The translations under genes were made by a program, and so were the position numbers. From the NCBI RefSeq assembly GCF_026167545.1, contig NZ_CP110678.1:2601501-2665500 (forward strand): a DNA stretch of 64,000 nt. The letters run 5' to 3'. The notes beneath the pieces are model-generated. The model was not told the DNA's origin. It saw only the letters and a program-made list of their open reading frames with translations, and searched no databases. Below are positions 18,495 to 26,360 of the stretch, one piece after another. Each line of letters starts with the position of its first letter. Positions within the stretch are counted from its first letter, which is position 1. The stretch is from Sphingomonas sp. S1-29 (lineage in GTDB: Bacteria > Pseudomonadota > Alphaproteobacteria > Sphingomonadales > Sphingomonadaceae).

Positions 18495-18812
18495 ATGGCG
18501 TGGATCGCTCTTGTACTTGCTGGCTTGTTCGAGATCGTGTGGGCGACGGCGATGAAGCAGTCGCATGGGTTCTCCCGGCTATGGCCCAGCGTCGTCACCA
18601 TTGGTGGCATGGCCGTCAGCTTCGCTTTGCTCTCCTGGTCCATGCGAACTTTACCGCTCGGCACGGCCTATACGATTTGGACAGGCATTGGCGCGATCGG
18701 CGCATTTATTCTGGGGATTATCGTGTTCGGCGAAGCAGCCAGCGTCATGCGTATCGTAGCAGCCTTGCTAATAGTCAGTGGATTGGTTCTGATGAAGCTT
18801 GCAACCGCATGA
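18495..18812 (+). CDS. sugE: SMR-family transporter, SugE/Gdx-like guanidinium exporter
   Basis: 105 residues, the normal size for small multidrug resistance proteins, with four membrane helices. The N-terminus MAWIALVLAGLFEIVWATAM has the essential membrane Glu (E13) in the FEIVWA context typical of the SugE/Gdx subgroup rather than EmrE, and GTAYTIWTGIGAIGAF is the SMR signature in helix 3. Gdx proteins export guanidinium with proton antiport; some members export quaternary ammonium. The start follows GGAGGAGG. The upstream leader has ACGR-loop hairpins (listed separately), which supports the guanidine role. Confidence 0.9.
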   Translation: MAWIALVLAGLFEIVWATAMKQSHGFSRLWPSVVTIGGMAVSFALLSWSMRTLPLGTAYTIWTGIGAIGAFILGIIVFGEAASVMRIVAALLIVSGLVLMKLATA

Positions 18813-19440
18813 CGGCACGATGAAGCTGCTCCTTAGGCATGGGACAGCGGGCAGTCGGCCAGTTTCGTTCTTTAGTTTGGTCAAAGCTGCCATAGTGCGA
18901 GTATCGTTCCCCCTCTCGCAGCAAAACTTGATTCTAACGCGTGAGATTACGTTATTTGAGCGAAGACTTTTGGGGATTTTTTGCTGAAGCGAGCCAGCAA
19001 TCTCATCCCTATCCAACAGAAGTGGCCAGCGATGCTGCTTGCAGATGATTGTTATTCTACTCTACGGTTTCGACCCATTCGCGATGCACGGCGAGTGATA
19101 CCGAGTACGAGCTTCCTGCGCTGCCAATTGCGCTGACCGCCGGGAGGGGGCGCTAAATCGAGGCATCTGGCCAGTTTGGGATGGAGGGGGTAATCTTCCC
19201 TCACGCAAAACTCGCGATTGTGGTCGAGCGCCGTTAACTTCCCGGCATCTTGGAACAGCGCGGGGTCAAATCCGGGGGCGCGCGGGGCTCGAACGCAAGT
19301 TTAGCTTCTGAACAAGTGATGCGTCCCAGGCACCGCACCGCGAGACGCTTTATCGATAATTCGGTAAAAATTTGGATGCCGACCGCTATCGCGTCAACTT
19401 GCGGCATCCTATATATCTGCCAAGAGGGATGGAGCGTAGA
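18813..19440. other. Intergenic stretch, nothing recognised
   Basis: 628 bases between the SMR gene and a small ORF. Short ORFs on both strands lack ribosome binding sites and family resemblance; no tRNA or insertion-sequence end was found. It may be decayed DNA of the accessory region. Confidence 0.4.
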
Positions 19441-19623
19441 ATGGCTTACACCGTAAGAGTTATGGCTTGGCAAGGCCCGGTCATCGAAGAGCATATCTTT
19501 GATTTGCTTGTCGATGCGATAGAGGAAGCCGATTATGCAGGCTATGCCGATTCCCGTCCGGTCGAGATATCAGTAATAGATAGTGATGGCGTTGAACAGC
19601 ATCGGCGGGAACACCGGGGTTAG
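19441..19623 (+). CDS. Small hypothetical protein
   Basis: 60 residues from ATG 19441, chosen because GGAG lies six bases upstream; the frame is open further upstream but without an RBS. The peptide is acidic in the middle (EEHIFDLLVDAIEEADYAGYAD) and soluble, with predicted beta-alpha-beta character (AYTVRVMAWQGPVIEEHIF then RPVEISVIDSDG). No family recognised. Alone between two gaps. Confidence 0.45.
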   Translation: MAYTVRVMAWQGPVIEEHIFDLLVDAIEEADYAGYADSRPVEISVIDSDGVEQHRREHRG

Positions 19624-19742
19624 CTTTCAAAGACTGTCATTATCATCCGATTACGCAGTTGTGAAACTTTAAGCTATTAGCCCCTAAAAGTTTTCGCAAG
19701 AACCGATGAAACTAAATTTTGTGCAAGTTGTACTTTCTGGAA

Positions 19743-20138
19743 TCACTGGTTGTTACAGGCCACCTGAACCGCCGTATGGGTGCTGGATCCCTCCACCAGA
19801 GGAGCCATTTCGCCGGGGTTTGGGGCGGGCTTTTGTGCTTCTTCGGGCGTATCACCCTCGCCGATGTAGCGAGCAAGCTGACCGCCACAATCAATCTCAC
19901 GATTGGAATAGCTCGTGCCAGAAGAGCCTGTTCGCTGGGTCATCGCGATGATGTTGGTGCCCGGTCCTTTGGTTACCCCAAGAAGGCTATAGGTAGCATT
20001 CGGATCGGCTGGAACGCTGTAGGCCGTTCCACCCGCATCGGCGGCGGGCGGGGCCCCGATAGGCATCTCGTCCGATGAAGGCATCTGCTCGGCTGCAGGC
20101 TCGTTGGATGAGCAGCCCGCTGACAGAACAAATGACAC
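19743..20138 (-). pseudogene. Lipoprotein gene split by an IS200/IS605-type element (main fragment)
   Basis: 131 codons, starting at a GTG created by or next to the insertion element end. The first residues are MSFVLSAGC: a lipobox (LSAGC) with almost no signal peptide before it. The missing start lies beyond the element, at 21967-21981 on the same strand: AAAAGGAA, then an ATG and the codons MRALV, before the element end. Joining the two gives MRALVSFVLSAGC, a short but normal lipoprotein leader. The mature part is Pro/Glu/Ser-rich and ends with a CNNQ tail; no family recognised. The present gene should not be exported or lipidated efficiently. Confidence 0.65.
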
Positions 20139-20330
20139 TCCCTTACCCCTAAAGGGGTAGGGTTTCTGTTTAGCATTGAACGCGTTGCGCGGACTGAGTC
20201 GGGCGTGTCCCCGCCACAGTCACGGATAAATCCGGTGCTTGGCCGTTCAACTCGAAAACAGCGACAGGGGACTTCCCCCGGCTCGTGTCTGAGCGACTAC
20301 AACTTCCCAGTCCGCCGAAACGAACAGGTC
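20139..20330 (-). ncRNA. Predicted omega-RNA scaffold at the tnpB 3' end
   Basis: By analogy with studied TnpB elements, the guide RNA is transcribed on the tnpB strand, overlaps the tnpB 3' end and stops at the element boundary, so that sequence outside the element becomes the guide. Here that puts the scaffold in roughly the last 190 bases, including the hairpin at 20144-20159, with the guide coming from the lipoprotein gene below 20139. Positional inference only; the left boundary is arbitrary and no full structure was verified. Confidence 0.3.
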
Positions 20331-21480
20331 GTTGATACGTGGTGTCTTGAAGAGACGGGAACGCGACCTTTTCGCCAAAAGCGATAGGATGCATGTTTGC
20401 TGCGCCAACGAGCTCGCGATGACCTGAAAATCCACAGGATTTGCAGGTCCATCTGCGACCTTTGGCCTTCTTTCGAGCGCTGCATTCCGGACACTGGCTT
20501 GAGGTTCCTCTCTCGGATCCAGTGAAGCTCGAAATGCAGGCCTTCTTGGCCTTCTGCTCGAGGTAAGTTATGTCCTTACCATACTCCCATTGGGACATGC
20601 GCTGGTTATGCTTGCGGCCGCATGGTCGCCTACGGACGCCATGCGGATTGCCGATGAACACGCTGCCGACTTCATTAGCGACGCAGAAATCGATGACTTG
20701 GCGCGTGCCCTTGTGGCGCATATCGCGAATACGTCGCTCAGTGCGAGCAGCTAGCTTGCGTCGGGTCCTTCCGAGCTTGCGATGGCGCCTTGAGCCTTTC
20801 GTGCATTTCGACTGAAGCTTGGCAACCTTGCCATGCATCATGTTGACGCCGCGCTTTTCTGAACGGATACCTCGACCTGATACAATCAAAGCCTTGCCGT
20901 TATCTGCAACGACAGCGGCCTGATGAATCTGCCCAAGATCGACGGTCGCATGGTTGGTCCCTGGAGGAACGGTGACCGCAACACCCTCAACTACGATATG
21001 CAGCTGATCCTCAATGCCGTTCCACACGATCTGGCAGGCCGCAGGAGCGGTCAACCAGTCCGGCCTAGGCAGGACGATCGACGATCGTCCTCGACCCATG
21101 GGCAAGATGATCGTCTTAGTCGTCAGGGACACCGCCTGCTTCGGCCACATCAACGGGTAATAGTGCTTATCCTTGTAGGGATAGCGCATCTTTGCGTTAC
21201 CCTTTAGTCGAAGCTGTCTAGCTGTCTCCACGTTCGCCAGGAAGGCGTGGGTAATCATCTGCACCGTCTGACTGTGCAGTGCAAAAAGCCCCTTAGTGGC
21301 CTTCTGCAGATCGTCACGCTTGGGCCAATACGAAGAGGACTTTCGCGCATCCAAATGGAGATCACGGCACAGCGTCCAGACCTTGCCGGCTTCGACGCGA
21401 CCAAGACGCAACGCTTCAACCTTGCGGCGCGGCAGCCCCGCAAGTGATTCGATGCGGACACTTGGCATAGCCTCACCCAT
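20170..21480 (-). CDS. tnpB: TnpB, RNA-guided nuclease-like protein of IS605 type
   Basis: 436 residues. RuvC-I Asp is D181 in ATVDLGQIHQ. The usual RuvC-II Glu position reads FIGNPHGV (275-282), so the acidic residue may come from E299 in QWEYGKDITYLEQK instead. A zinc ribbon (C330, C333, C346, C349) precedes RuvC-III, which reads GHRELVGAAN (353-362): a Glu (E356) stands where related proteins have Asp (HRDLVG). TnpB cuts DNA using an omega-RNA made from the element's right end. Here the RuvC-III change may weaken or abolish cleavage. The long basic C-terminal tail is normal for this subgroup. The stop lies about ten bases before the terminal hairpin. Start ATG 21480; ATG 21468 is also possible. 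Confidence 0.85.
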   Translation of the reverse strand: MGEAMPSVRIESLAGLPRRKVEALRLGRVEAGKVWTLCRDLHLDARKSSSYWPKRDDLQKATKGLFALHSQTVQMITHAFLANVETARQLRLKGNAKMRYPYKDKHYYPLMWPKQAVSLTTKTIILPMGRGRSSIVLPRPDWLTAPAACQIVWNGIEDQLHIVVEGVAVTVPPGTNHATVDLGQIHQAAVVADNGKALIVSGRGIRSEKRGVNMMHGKVAKLQSKCTKGSRRHRKLGRTRRKLAARTERRIRDMRHKGTRQVIDFCVANEVGSVFIGNPHGVRRRPCGRKHNQRMSQWEYGKDITYLEQKAKKACISSFTGSERGTSSQCPECSARKKAKGRRWTCKSCGFSGHRELVGAANMHPIAFGEKVAFPSLQDTTYQRPVRFGGLGSCSRSDTSRGKSPVAVFELNGQAPDLSVTVAGTRPTQSAQRVQC

Positions 21481-21508
21481 CGGATCGGCGTAGCCATATG
21501 ACCGATAC

Positions 21509-21906
21509 TTGCAAGCCGGTAAAACCCGCTGGAGTCACTACAATATCGCCTACCACTTTGTCTGGCTACCGAAATACCGCAGACGCATCCTGAAAGGCGA
21601 CGTGGAAAGGCTACCAAGCAGGCGATCATCGCCTGCTGCGCCACGCACGGTTACACCGTGCTGGCGTTGGAGACCGACATTGATCATGTGCACTGCTTCG
21701 TAAGCGCTAAGCCCAGCGAAGCGCCCTCAAAAATTGTGGGGCTGCTAAAGGGTTACAGTTCGCGCATGGTGCGCAAGCAATTCCCAGAACTTGCCAAACA
21801 AACTGGTAAAGGTCAGCTCTGGACCTCCGCCTACTATGTAGGAACCGCCGGCGCCATGAGCGCCGAGACCATTCGGAGATATATCTCAGAATGCCAGGGA
21901 AAGTAA
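21509..21906 (+). pseudogene. tnpA: TnpA Y1 transposase of IS200/IS605 type, frameshifted
   Basis: The first frame reads KTRWSHYNIAYHFVWLPKYRRRILKGDVER, a normal IS200-type TnpA start; from about 21614 the protein continues in another frame as ATKQAIIACCATHGYTV and then LETDIDHVHCFVSAKP with the HUH pair HVH, and SAYYVGTAGAMSAETI with the catalytic-Tyr region. One missing base at about 21614-21616 (AGGCT where AGGGCT would restore the frame) explains the break. Catalytic residues survive, but no single ORF encodes the enzyme. A sequencing error cannot be excluded. The start is probably TTG 21509. Confidence 0.75.
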
Positions 21907-22027
21907 GAGCGCTTTCATCCCGTCGCTAAAGCATAGGGGAATTCCCGCTTGGTTTGTTAAACCAAGTACCAGCGCACGCATGTGGTTTCCTTTTCGACCC
22001 ATATGACGCCAACAAAGGCACTCCAGC

Positions 22028-22426
22028 CTAATCTAGTGTCGTGCCATAGTAATTATAAAGCTCTTCAGTGATAATCTCCTTCTGCTTTTGAGTGAGGGTG
22101 TTCGTCGTTTTAACGTAACGAAGCAACTCTTTCATGACATCCCTTTTGACCCTGCCCCTCGGATTCTTTCGCGGAATGGATGAATCGGGGAACTGGCGCT
22201 TGATGATCGTGGTGCACGATATCTGGCTCATGCCGCTGTCCGTTGGAGTAAGAAACGGGAAATCCGAATTTGGTATCGCGATACTGCCCCGATATTTGCG
22301 CTTATAAGTGCTGACGAAAAGAAATAGTCCTTCGTCACTGACGCAGAGGTGGTATTTAAATTTCAGCTCCTGATTGGGCAGCGTTGGGCTTCGGAATCCC
22401 CAAACGTCGCTGGGCTGGGGCGTCAT
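22028..22426 (-). CDS. Candidate toxin of a Panacea-type toxin-antitoxin pair
   Basis: 132 residues, no signal peptide or membrane segment. The N-terminus (DVWGFRSPTLPNQELKFKYHLCV) and following strands (LFLFVSTYKR, SIAIPNSDFPFL, ISCTTIIKRQF) suggest a small SH3-like beta barrel as in PemK/MazF-type toxins, then a helical C-terminus (VMKELLRYVKTTNTLTQKQKEII). I cannot name an exact family. Its ATG overlaps the stop of the upstream DUF4065-domain gene by four bases (ATGA), so the two are translationally coupled, antitoxin first. Panacea antitoxins are known to pair with many unrelated small toxins; by position this is the toxin. That role is inferred, not seen. Confidence 0.6.
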   Translation of the reverse strand: MTPQPSDVWGFRSPTLPNQELKFKYHLCVSDEGLFLFVSTYKRKYRGSIAIPNSDFPFLTPTDSGMSQISCTTIIKRQFPDSSIPRKNPRGRVKRDVMKELLRYVKTTNTLTQKQKEIITEELYNYYGTTLD

Positions 22427-23172
22427 AGGGTGTGCCGAGAGATGTAGAGAAGATCATCAATCAGATCGTCATCGCGCTCTTCGAGAACTAGACGTGGATC
22501 GAGCTGGCTGCCTGCACCTGCACCGTTTCGCCAAGCGGCGCTATAGGCATGGTTGCGGTGGGTAAAGTGTCGGATTTCGTCTTCTCCAAGCGCACCGACG
22601 ATTGATAAGGCGCTCGAGATGGCATCCACATCAGAATCCGAGATCAGTCGTAGGTCTGGTTCACGCACTGCAATCAGAACCGAAACGTTTCCTAGGGTGC
22701 CTTTTTCATGCGTCCAAGGTGCAGCATCGGCTCCAACGTTTGACCAAGCGAAGGCCGGTTCAAACATTTCGCCAGCGGCAATTCCTAACGGCCCAGCAGC
22801 CGTCGCGACATAGTTGTCGAAGAAAACTGGCCGCCCATACTCGTCAAGATGCCACTTATCAGCGAGAAACATCGCGATCCTCATCGTGTCCGTGGTTAAG
22901 CGCACGCTGTCGCGCCCAGCCTGCTGAAGCAGGAATAGGGCACCTTCGACGATTTTCTCTCGGTTCGGATGGTAGCTAAGCGGATCTTCAGGGGGCGCAG
23001 AAATCAACATTCGGACTATGTTGCGGACCATTTTCGCTAACGCAAGCCCAAAGCCGACGATCGCCTGACCGATCCGTACCGGCCACGCGGTTTTGGCGGT
23101 AGTAATCTGGTCAATCAGCTCGTTTGGGTAGCGGCTCACTTCCAGCTGCTGCTGGTCATCAATGTTAATCAT
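22423..23172 (-). CDS. Panacea (SocA/DUF4065) domain protein, probable antitoxin
   Basis: 249 residues. After an N-terminal 65-residue segment with a hydrophobic patch comes a Panacea domain: EGALFLLQQAG, TTDTMRIAMFLADKWHLDEYGRPVFFDNYVA, AAGPLG, and near the C-terminus ISDSDVDAISSALSIVGALGEDEIRHFTHRN then YSAAWRNG. These are the conserved blocks of SocA and PanA antitoxins (lid helix, GRP-x-Y and GP motifs, TH motif followed by AW). Such proteins neutralise a co-encoded toxin, sometimes as a proteolytic adaptor. The start has a perfect GGAGG (AAAAAAG) ATG. Two-gene operon with the overlapping downstream gene. Confidence 0.75.
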   Translation of the reverse strand: MINIDDQQQLEVSRYPNELIDQITTAKTAWPVRIGQAIVGFGLALAKMVRNIVRMLISAPPEDPLSYHPNREKIVEGALFLLQQAGRDSVRLTTDTMRIAMFLADKWHLDEYGRPVFFDNYVATAAGPLGIAAGEMFEPAFAWSNVGADAAPWTHEKGTLGNVSVLIAVREPDLRLISDSDVDAISSALSIVGALGEDEIRHFTHRNHAYSAAWRNGAGAGSQLDPRLVLEERDDDLIDDLLYISRHTL

Positions 23173-23482
23173 CTTTTTTCCTCCGTAACCTCGTGGTCAC
23201 GAGAAGCGTCCAATCATCTCCGTCGCCGTGTCCGATGACCGGTCGTCAGCCTTAAACGTACAGCCCTTGTGAAACCGACAGCTCGCCGGTCCAGCGGACC
23301 ACGGCGCCCTCGAAGCTGAAGGCCAAGCCAAGAGGGAGTGGTAGTGTTGGTGTCCTTAACTTTTGGGTTTTACCCTGGAAGAACGACGGGTCCGCCCGCC
23401 TTGGGGGCGGCGTTAGGTCTCCAGGACACGATAGCGATCGTAGCGAACACGGCGTGAAGCTAATGATAGGGGGCAAAAGTCT
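23173..23482. other. Gap upstream of the toxin-antitoxin operon
   Basis: 310 bases that must hold the operon's promoter and any autoregulatory operator. I could not pick out a convincing operator palindrome. A minus-strand ORF (23252-23476) is proline-rich and looks like chance. Confidence 0.4.
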
Positions 23483-23971
23483 TTGACTACCGGTGACCTG
23501 GGCGAGTCCACAGAATGGCTGGCAGCCAGCACTCCTCGCATGCCTTCTGCGCTAATTGCCTATCTTAATTTGCGGACCACTGATGGGCCTTTCGCCGTGA
23601 GATCGCTGTCAGCACCGCGGCCATCGTTTGGTATGTGGTTCCCGGTCGTTGGCCAGGTTGCTAAGCAGGCTGGCCTATCACCGTGCAGTTTGAATGCTGT
23701 GCTTTTGCTACGAACGCGAAAGCATGAGGGCATTTCCGCTGTTGTTGCCGCAACAGCATGGAGCGTTACCTTGAATGGTAATAACGCTGCTGTCGACGTC
23801 GAATGGCCCACCGAGACTTTAGCGACCGCGCTACATCACAAGCCAATTCGATGTCAGATCGACATCCCATTCTTGCCTAAAACCATGACTGTTCGCGATC
23901 ACGAGTGGTTTGGCTCCTTCGCCAGGTTCCACTGTCATGACTATGCGAATGAAGGCTTACCGCTGTGCTAA
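23483..23971 (+). CDS. Hypothetical protein, weakly supported
   Basis: An open frame of 162 codons starting at TTG 23483 (or ATG 23540). The product is soluble, with ALIAYLNLRTTDGPFAVRSL and a C-terminal WFGSFARFHCHDYANEG. It resembles no family I know and lacks a clear RBS. The length in a moderately AT-rich region makes it more likely than chance to be real or to have been real. Divergent from the Panacea operon. Confidence 0.3.
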   Translation: MTTGDLGESTEWLAASTPRMPSALIAYLNLRTTDGPFAVRSLSAPRPSFGMWFPVVGQVAKQAGLSPCSLNAVLLLRTRKHEGISAVVAATAWSVTLNGNNAAVDVEWPTETLATALHHKPIRCQIDIPFLPKTMTVRDHEWFGSFARFHCHDYANEGLPLC

Positions 23972-24035
23972 CAGCGCCATTGTGCGGGTGCCGGTCGTTG
24001 GAGGTTCTAAAGTTTTCTGATCGATGTGTTGTCTA

Positions 24036-24344
24036 TTAGCTAGGTGCGCGAACAGCGCGGCGCCCCCGTTCGACCGCATCGGCTAAGAAACCGCTGAGTT
24101 CTTCGACCGGACGGGTTTCCGCCTTGTATATGACGGTCCGGCCAACTTTTTGCGAAGTTACCAAACCTGCTGCCGAGAGGATCGTGAAATGGGCTGTCAT
24201 TCCATTTGGCGACATATCGACCTCCCTCGCGATTTCTCCGGCAGTCATGCCTGCGGGTAGCTGTTCGATCAGCCGCTGATAGACGCGCAAACGTGTCGCC
24301 TGCGCCAGGGCGCTCATTACCTGCATGGCTTCCAACTTTTCCAC
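24036..24344 (-). CDS. ArsR-family winged-helix regulator
   Basis: About 102 residues from GTG 24344 (frame open to 24380; ATG 24326 also possible). Typical ArsR order: EAMQVMSALAQATRLRVYQRL (helix 1-2), AGEIAREVDMSPNGMTAHFTILSAAGLV (recognition helix) and the wing VGRTVIYKAETRPVEEL. The metal-binding ELCVCD motif of helix 3 is absent (it reads EVDMSPNGM), so this is probably a metal-independent ArsR responding to another signal. It is divergent from the cassette that starts at 24547, which it may control. Confidence 0.8.
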   Translation of the reverse strand: MEKLEAMQVMSALAQATRLRVYQRLIEQLPAGMTAGEIAREVDMSPNGMTAHFTILSAAGLVTSQKVGRTVIYKAETRPVEELSGFLADAVERGRRAVRAPS

Positions 24345-24546
24345 TCCTACGCAACTATGCGAAGCCGAACAGGGCTTCAATACGACAATGTCTTTCGCCG
24401 CAGTTCACAAGCTTATCATTACGATCTGCTAACCATACAACGTTTCCGGAACCATTGAAACGTATTTCTCGCGCCCCATATTCGTTGGAGCCGAGGAAGT
24501 TCGCCAGTCCTTGGCTATCGCTTTTTTGGCGACGATGGAGTGAACC

Positions 24547-25317
24547 ATGATCGCAATCGGGGCCAGAAGGCCGGAAACCAATGCAACGAAAAAGTCTGCT
24601 CGAGCTGCGCCAGTCGCCGCTGTCTTTCCTGATCCGTTGGGCGCCGATGGCGATGATGATGAGGTCGTCATCACCACGCGGCGAGCGATTGGTCGAGTAG
24701 CACTCGTCGCAACAGAAACCGCTGGTCGTTTTCAGCGGGAGGCTGTGCATTACGACCCGATGGCATGGATGCTGGCACCTCGCCGCGTGTTCGACGGCGC
24801 CGCTGCGGTCGACGCCTGCCTCGACCGTGACGCGTGTACGCGAGGCATTCTCGTCCACGGGCTAGGTTTGGGATTGGACGTTGATCGCTCGACCGTTGAT
24901 GCGCTTATCGCCGAGGACGATGACGAGCGATTTGAAGAGCACGTGTCGGAGTATCTGTATGGCAACGACGTCGGAGGTTCGAGCCGAACCAATTACGAGC
25001 GCACAGCTCGCGGGAACCGGCGGCTGCGCCTTTACACTGCTACGCTAGCGGAAACGCGAGACAAGCGAATGGTGCAAGCCTTCCATGCTTCGGTCGCCCG
25101 GAGCGCGGATGAAGTGCGGGCTCGGCTCGTCGGGCGCTTCGGGCCCGAGCTTGCGCGCGCAGCCGAAATTCGACCGGGCATTCACCCGTCTTCGCCCCTG
25201 GTGATCGCGCTTGTTCCGGCGCCGATCGCGGCCATGATCAAGCAGCTTGGCCGCGACTGCTCGTCGTCGGCGGCAAGAACTTTTGCTGTCGACATTCAGC
25301 AGGTCATTCAGGCTTGA
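24547..25317 (+). CDS. Conserved hypothetical protein of mobile-region type
   Basis: 256 residues. ATG 24547 has GGAG six bases upstream. The first 45 residues look loosely ordered; the better structured part starts at TRRAIGRVALVATETAGRF and includes DPMAWMLAPRRVFDGAAAVDACLDRDACTRGILVHGLGLGLD, a helical acidic middle and a C-terminal domain with LVIALVPAPIAAMI. The middle block is familiar from integrative elements and plasmids of alphaproteobacteria, but I know no function. First gene of a four-gene plus-strand run with the DEDDh exonuclease; the ArsR gene is divergent to it. Confidence 0.6.
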   Translation: MIAIGARRPETNATKKSARAAPVAAVFPDPLGADGDDDEVVITTRRAIGRVALVATETAGRFQREAVHYDPMAWMLAPRRVFDGAAAVDACLDRDACTRGILVHGLGLGLDVDRSTVDALIAEDDDERFEEHVSEYLYGNDVGGSSRTNYERTARGNRRLRLYTATLAETRDKRMVQAFHASVARSADEVRARLVGRFGPELARAAEIRPGIHPSSPLVIALVPAPIAAMIKQLGRDCSSSAARTFAVDIQQVIQA

Positions 25318-25431
25318 TCGGCAGGCGGTGATTGTGCGGTCGCTTCTGCGATGCGCGTTCCATTCTGAACGCCGCGTTCCTCGACTGCGCTATCACCGCC
25401 GGCCGGCCTGACAGGCTCTCAGGAGGCATCA

Positions 25432-26319
25432 ATGAGAATACGAACCCAGGGCGGCCTCGCTGATGCGGCCGCCAAGGAGGACGTGCGCGTCCTTCGCCCG
25501 CTTCGCCTTAGCACAGGCGCCACTGGCGATGGCATAGCTCGGGGCAGCCATGTCGGCGTTGCCATCGATGTCGAAACGACAAGCCTCCTCGTGGAAACGG
25601 GCAAGGTCATCGAGCTCGCAATTCGCCGATTCAGGTACGACCAAGACGGTATAATCACCGACATCGATGAGGCGTATGAATGGCGGGAGGACCCGGGCGA
25701 GCCGCTGACCGACGAGATCAAAGCGCTGACTCGACTTACCGACGCGGACTTGGCGGGCCAAGAGATTGACGAAGATGACGCAACCCGCTTGCTTCAATCA
25801 GCCTCGTTCGTGGTCGCACATAACGCTTCGTTCGATCGGGCATGGGTAGAACGGCGGCTTCCCCGCGCCGCCGGTCTGCCGTGGTGCTGTTCGATGCGTC
25901 AAATTGATTGGCGTTCTCGCGGCTTCGATGGCCGCGTGCTGGGATTTCTGCTGGTGCAGAATGGCTTTTACCATTGCGGGCATCGGGCAAGTAGCGATGT
26001 CGATGCTTTGATCCAATTGCTTCGCCATCGGGACAGCGATGGCAGAACCGGCCTGTCCGAAATGATCGCAACCGGATCGAAGCCTTCGTGGATAGTTCGC
26101 GCCCGCGGTGCTCATTTCGACCGGAAGGATGAGCTTCGCGCGCGCGGTTATCGGTGGGATGCCACTGTGGATCGAAAGGTCTGGTGGCGCGAGGTTCCCG
26201 ATGAAGACCTGGTGCCTGAGCAGTTCTGGCTCGCCGCCAACGTCTACGCGGCAGAAGCGCGCCCTCACAAGATATCGCCTGAAATAGTTCGCGTCACCCC
26301 GCGAACCCGGTTTCTCTGA
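25432..26319 (+). CDS. DEDDh 3'-5' exonuclease (DnaQ-like) with C-terminal extension
   Basis: 295 residues, start ATG 25432 after a perfect AGGAGG. Exonuclease motifs are complete: Exo I AIDVETTSLL (D46, E48), Exo II VAHNASFDRAW, Exo III HRASSDVDALIQLL with the His and Asp of the DEDDh class. It should degrade single-stranded DNA or RNA 3' to 5', like DNA polymerase III epsilon. The C-terminal 85 residues (WIVRARGAHFDRKDELRARGYRWD) form a small domain common after such nucleases in mobile elements. No polymerase or helicase partner is encoded nearby; the flanking genes are conserved hypotheticals. Confidence 0.85.
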   Translation: MRIRTQGGLADAAAKEDVRVLRPLRLSTGATGDGIARGSHVGVAIDVETTSLLVETGKVIELAIRRFRYDQDGIITDIDEAYEWREDPGEPLTDEIKALTRLTDADLAGQEIDEDDATRLLQSASFVVAHNASFDRAWVERRLPRAAGLPWCCSMRQIDWRSRGFDGRVLGFLLVQNGFYHCGHRASSDVDALIQLLRHRDSDGRTGLSEMIATGSKPSWIVRARGAHFDRKDELRARGYRWDATVDRKVWWREVPDEDLVPEQFWLAANVYAAEARPHKISPEIVRVTPRTRFL

Positions 26320-26360
26320 CCGGGCGGGATGCGCGGCAGCAAACAAACAAGGACTTGAAT

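Larger units (their letters stand above)
20139..21966. mobile_element. IS200/IS605-type insertion sequence
   Basis: An element of about 1.8 kb with divergent tnpB (minus) and tnpA (plus), as in IS605. Each end has a subterminal hairpin rather than inverted repeats: TACCCC-TAAA-GGGGTA at 20144-20159 next to the tnpB stop, and CTTGGTTT-GTT-AAACCAAG at about 21950-21968 after tnpA. No target duplication is seen, as expected for single-strand Y1 transposition. The ends are placed from the interrupted lipoprotein gene and are accurate only to a few bases. The tnpA gene is frameshifted and the tnpB catalytic residues look altered, so this copy may be immobile. Confidence 0.75.
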
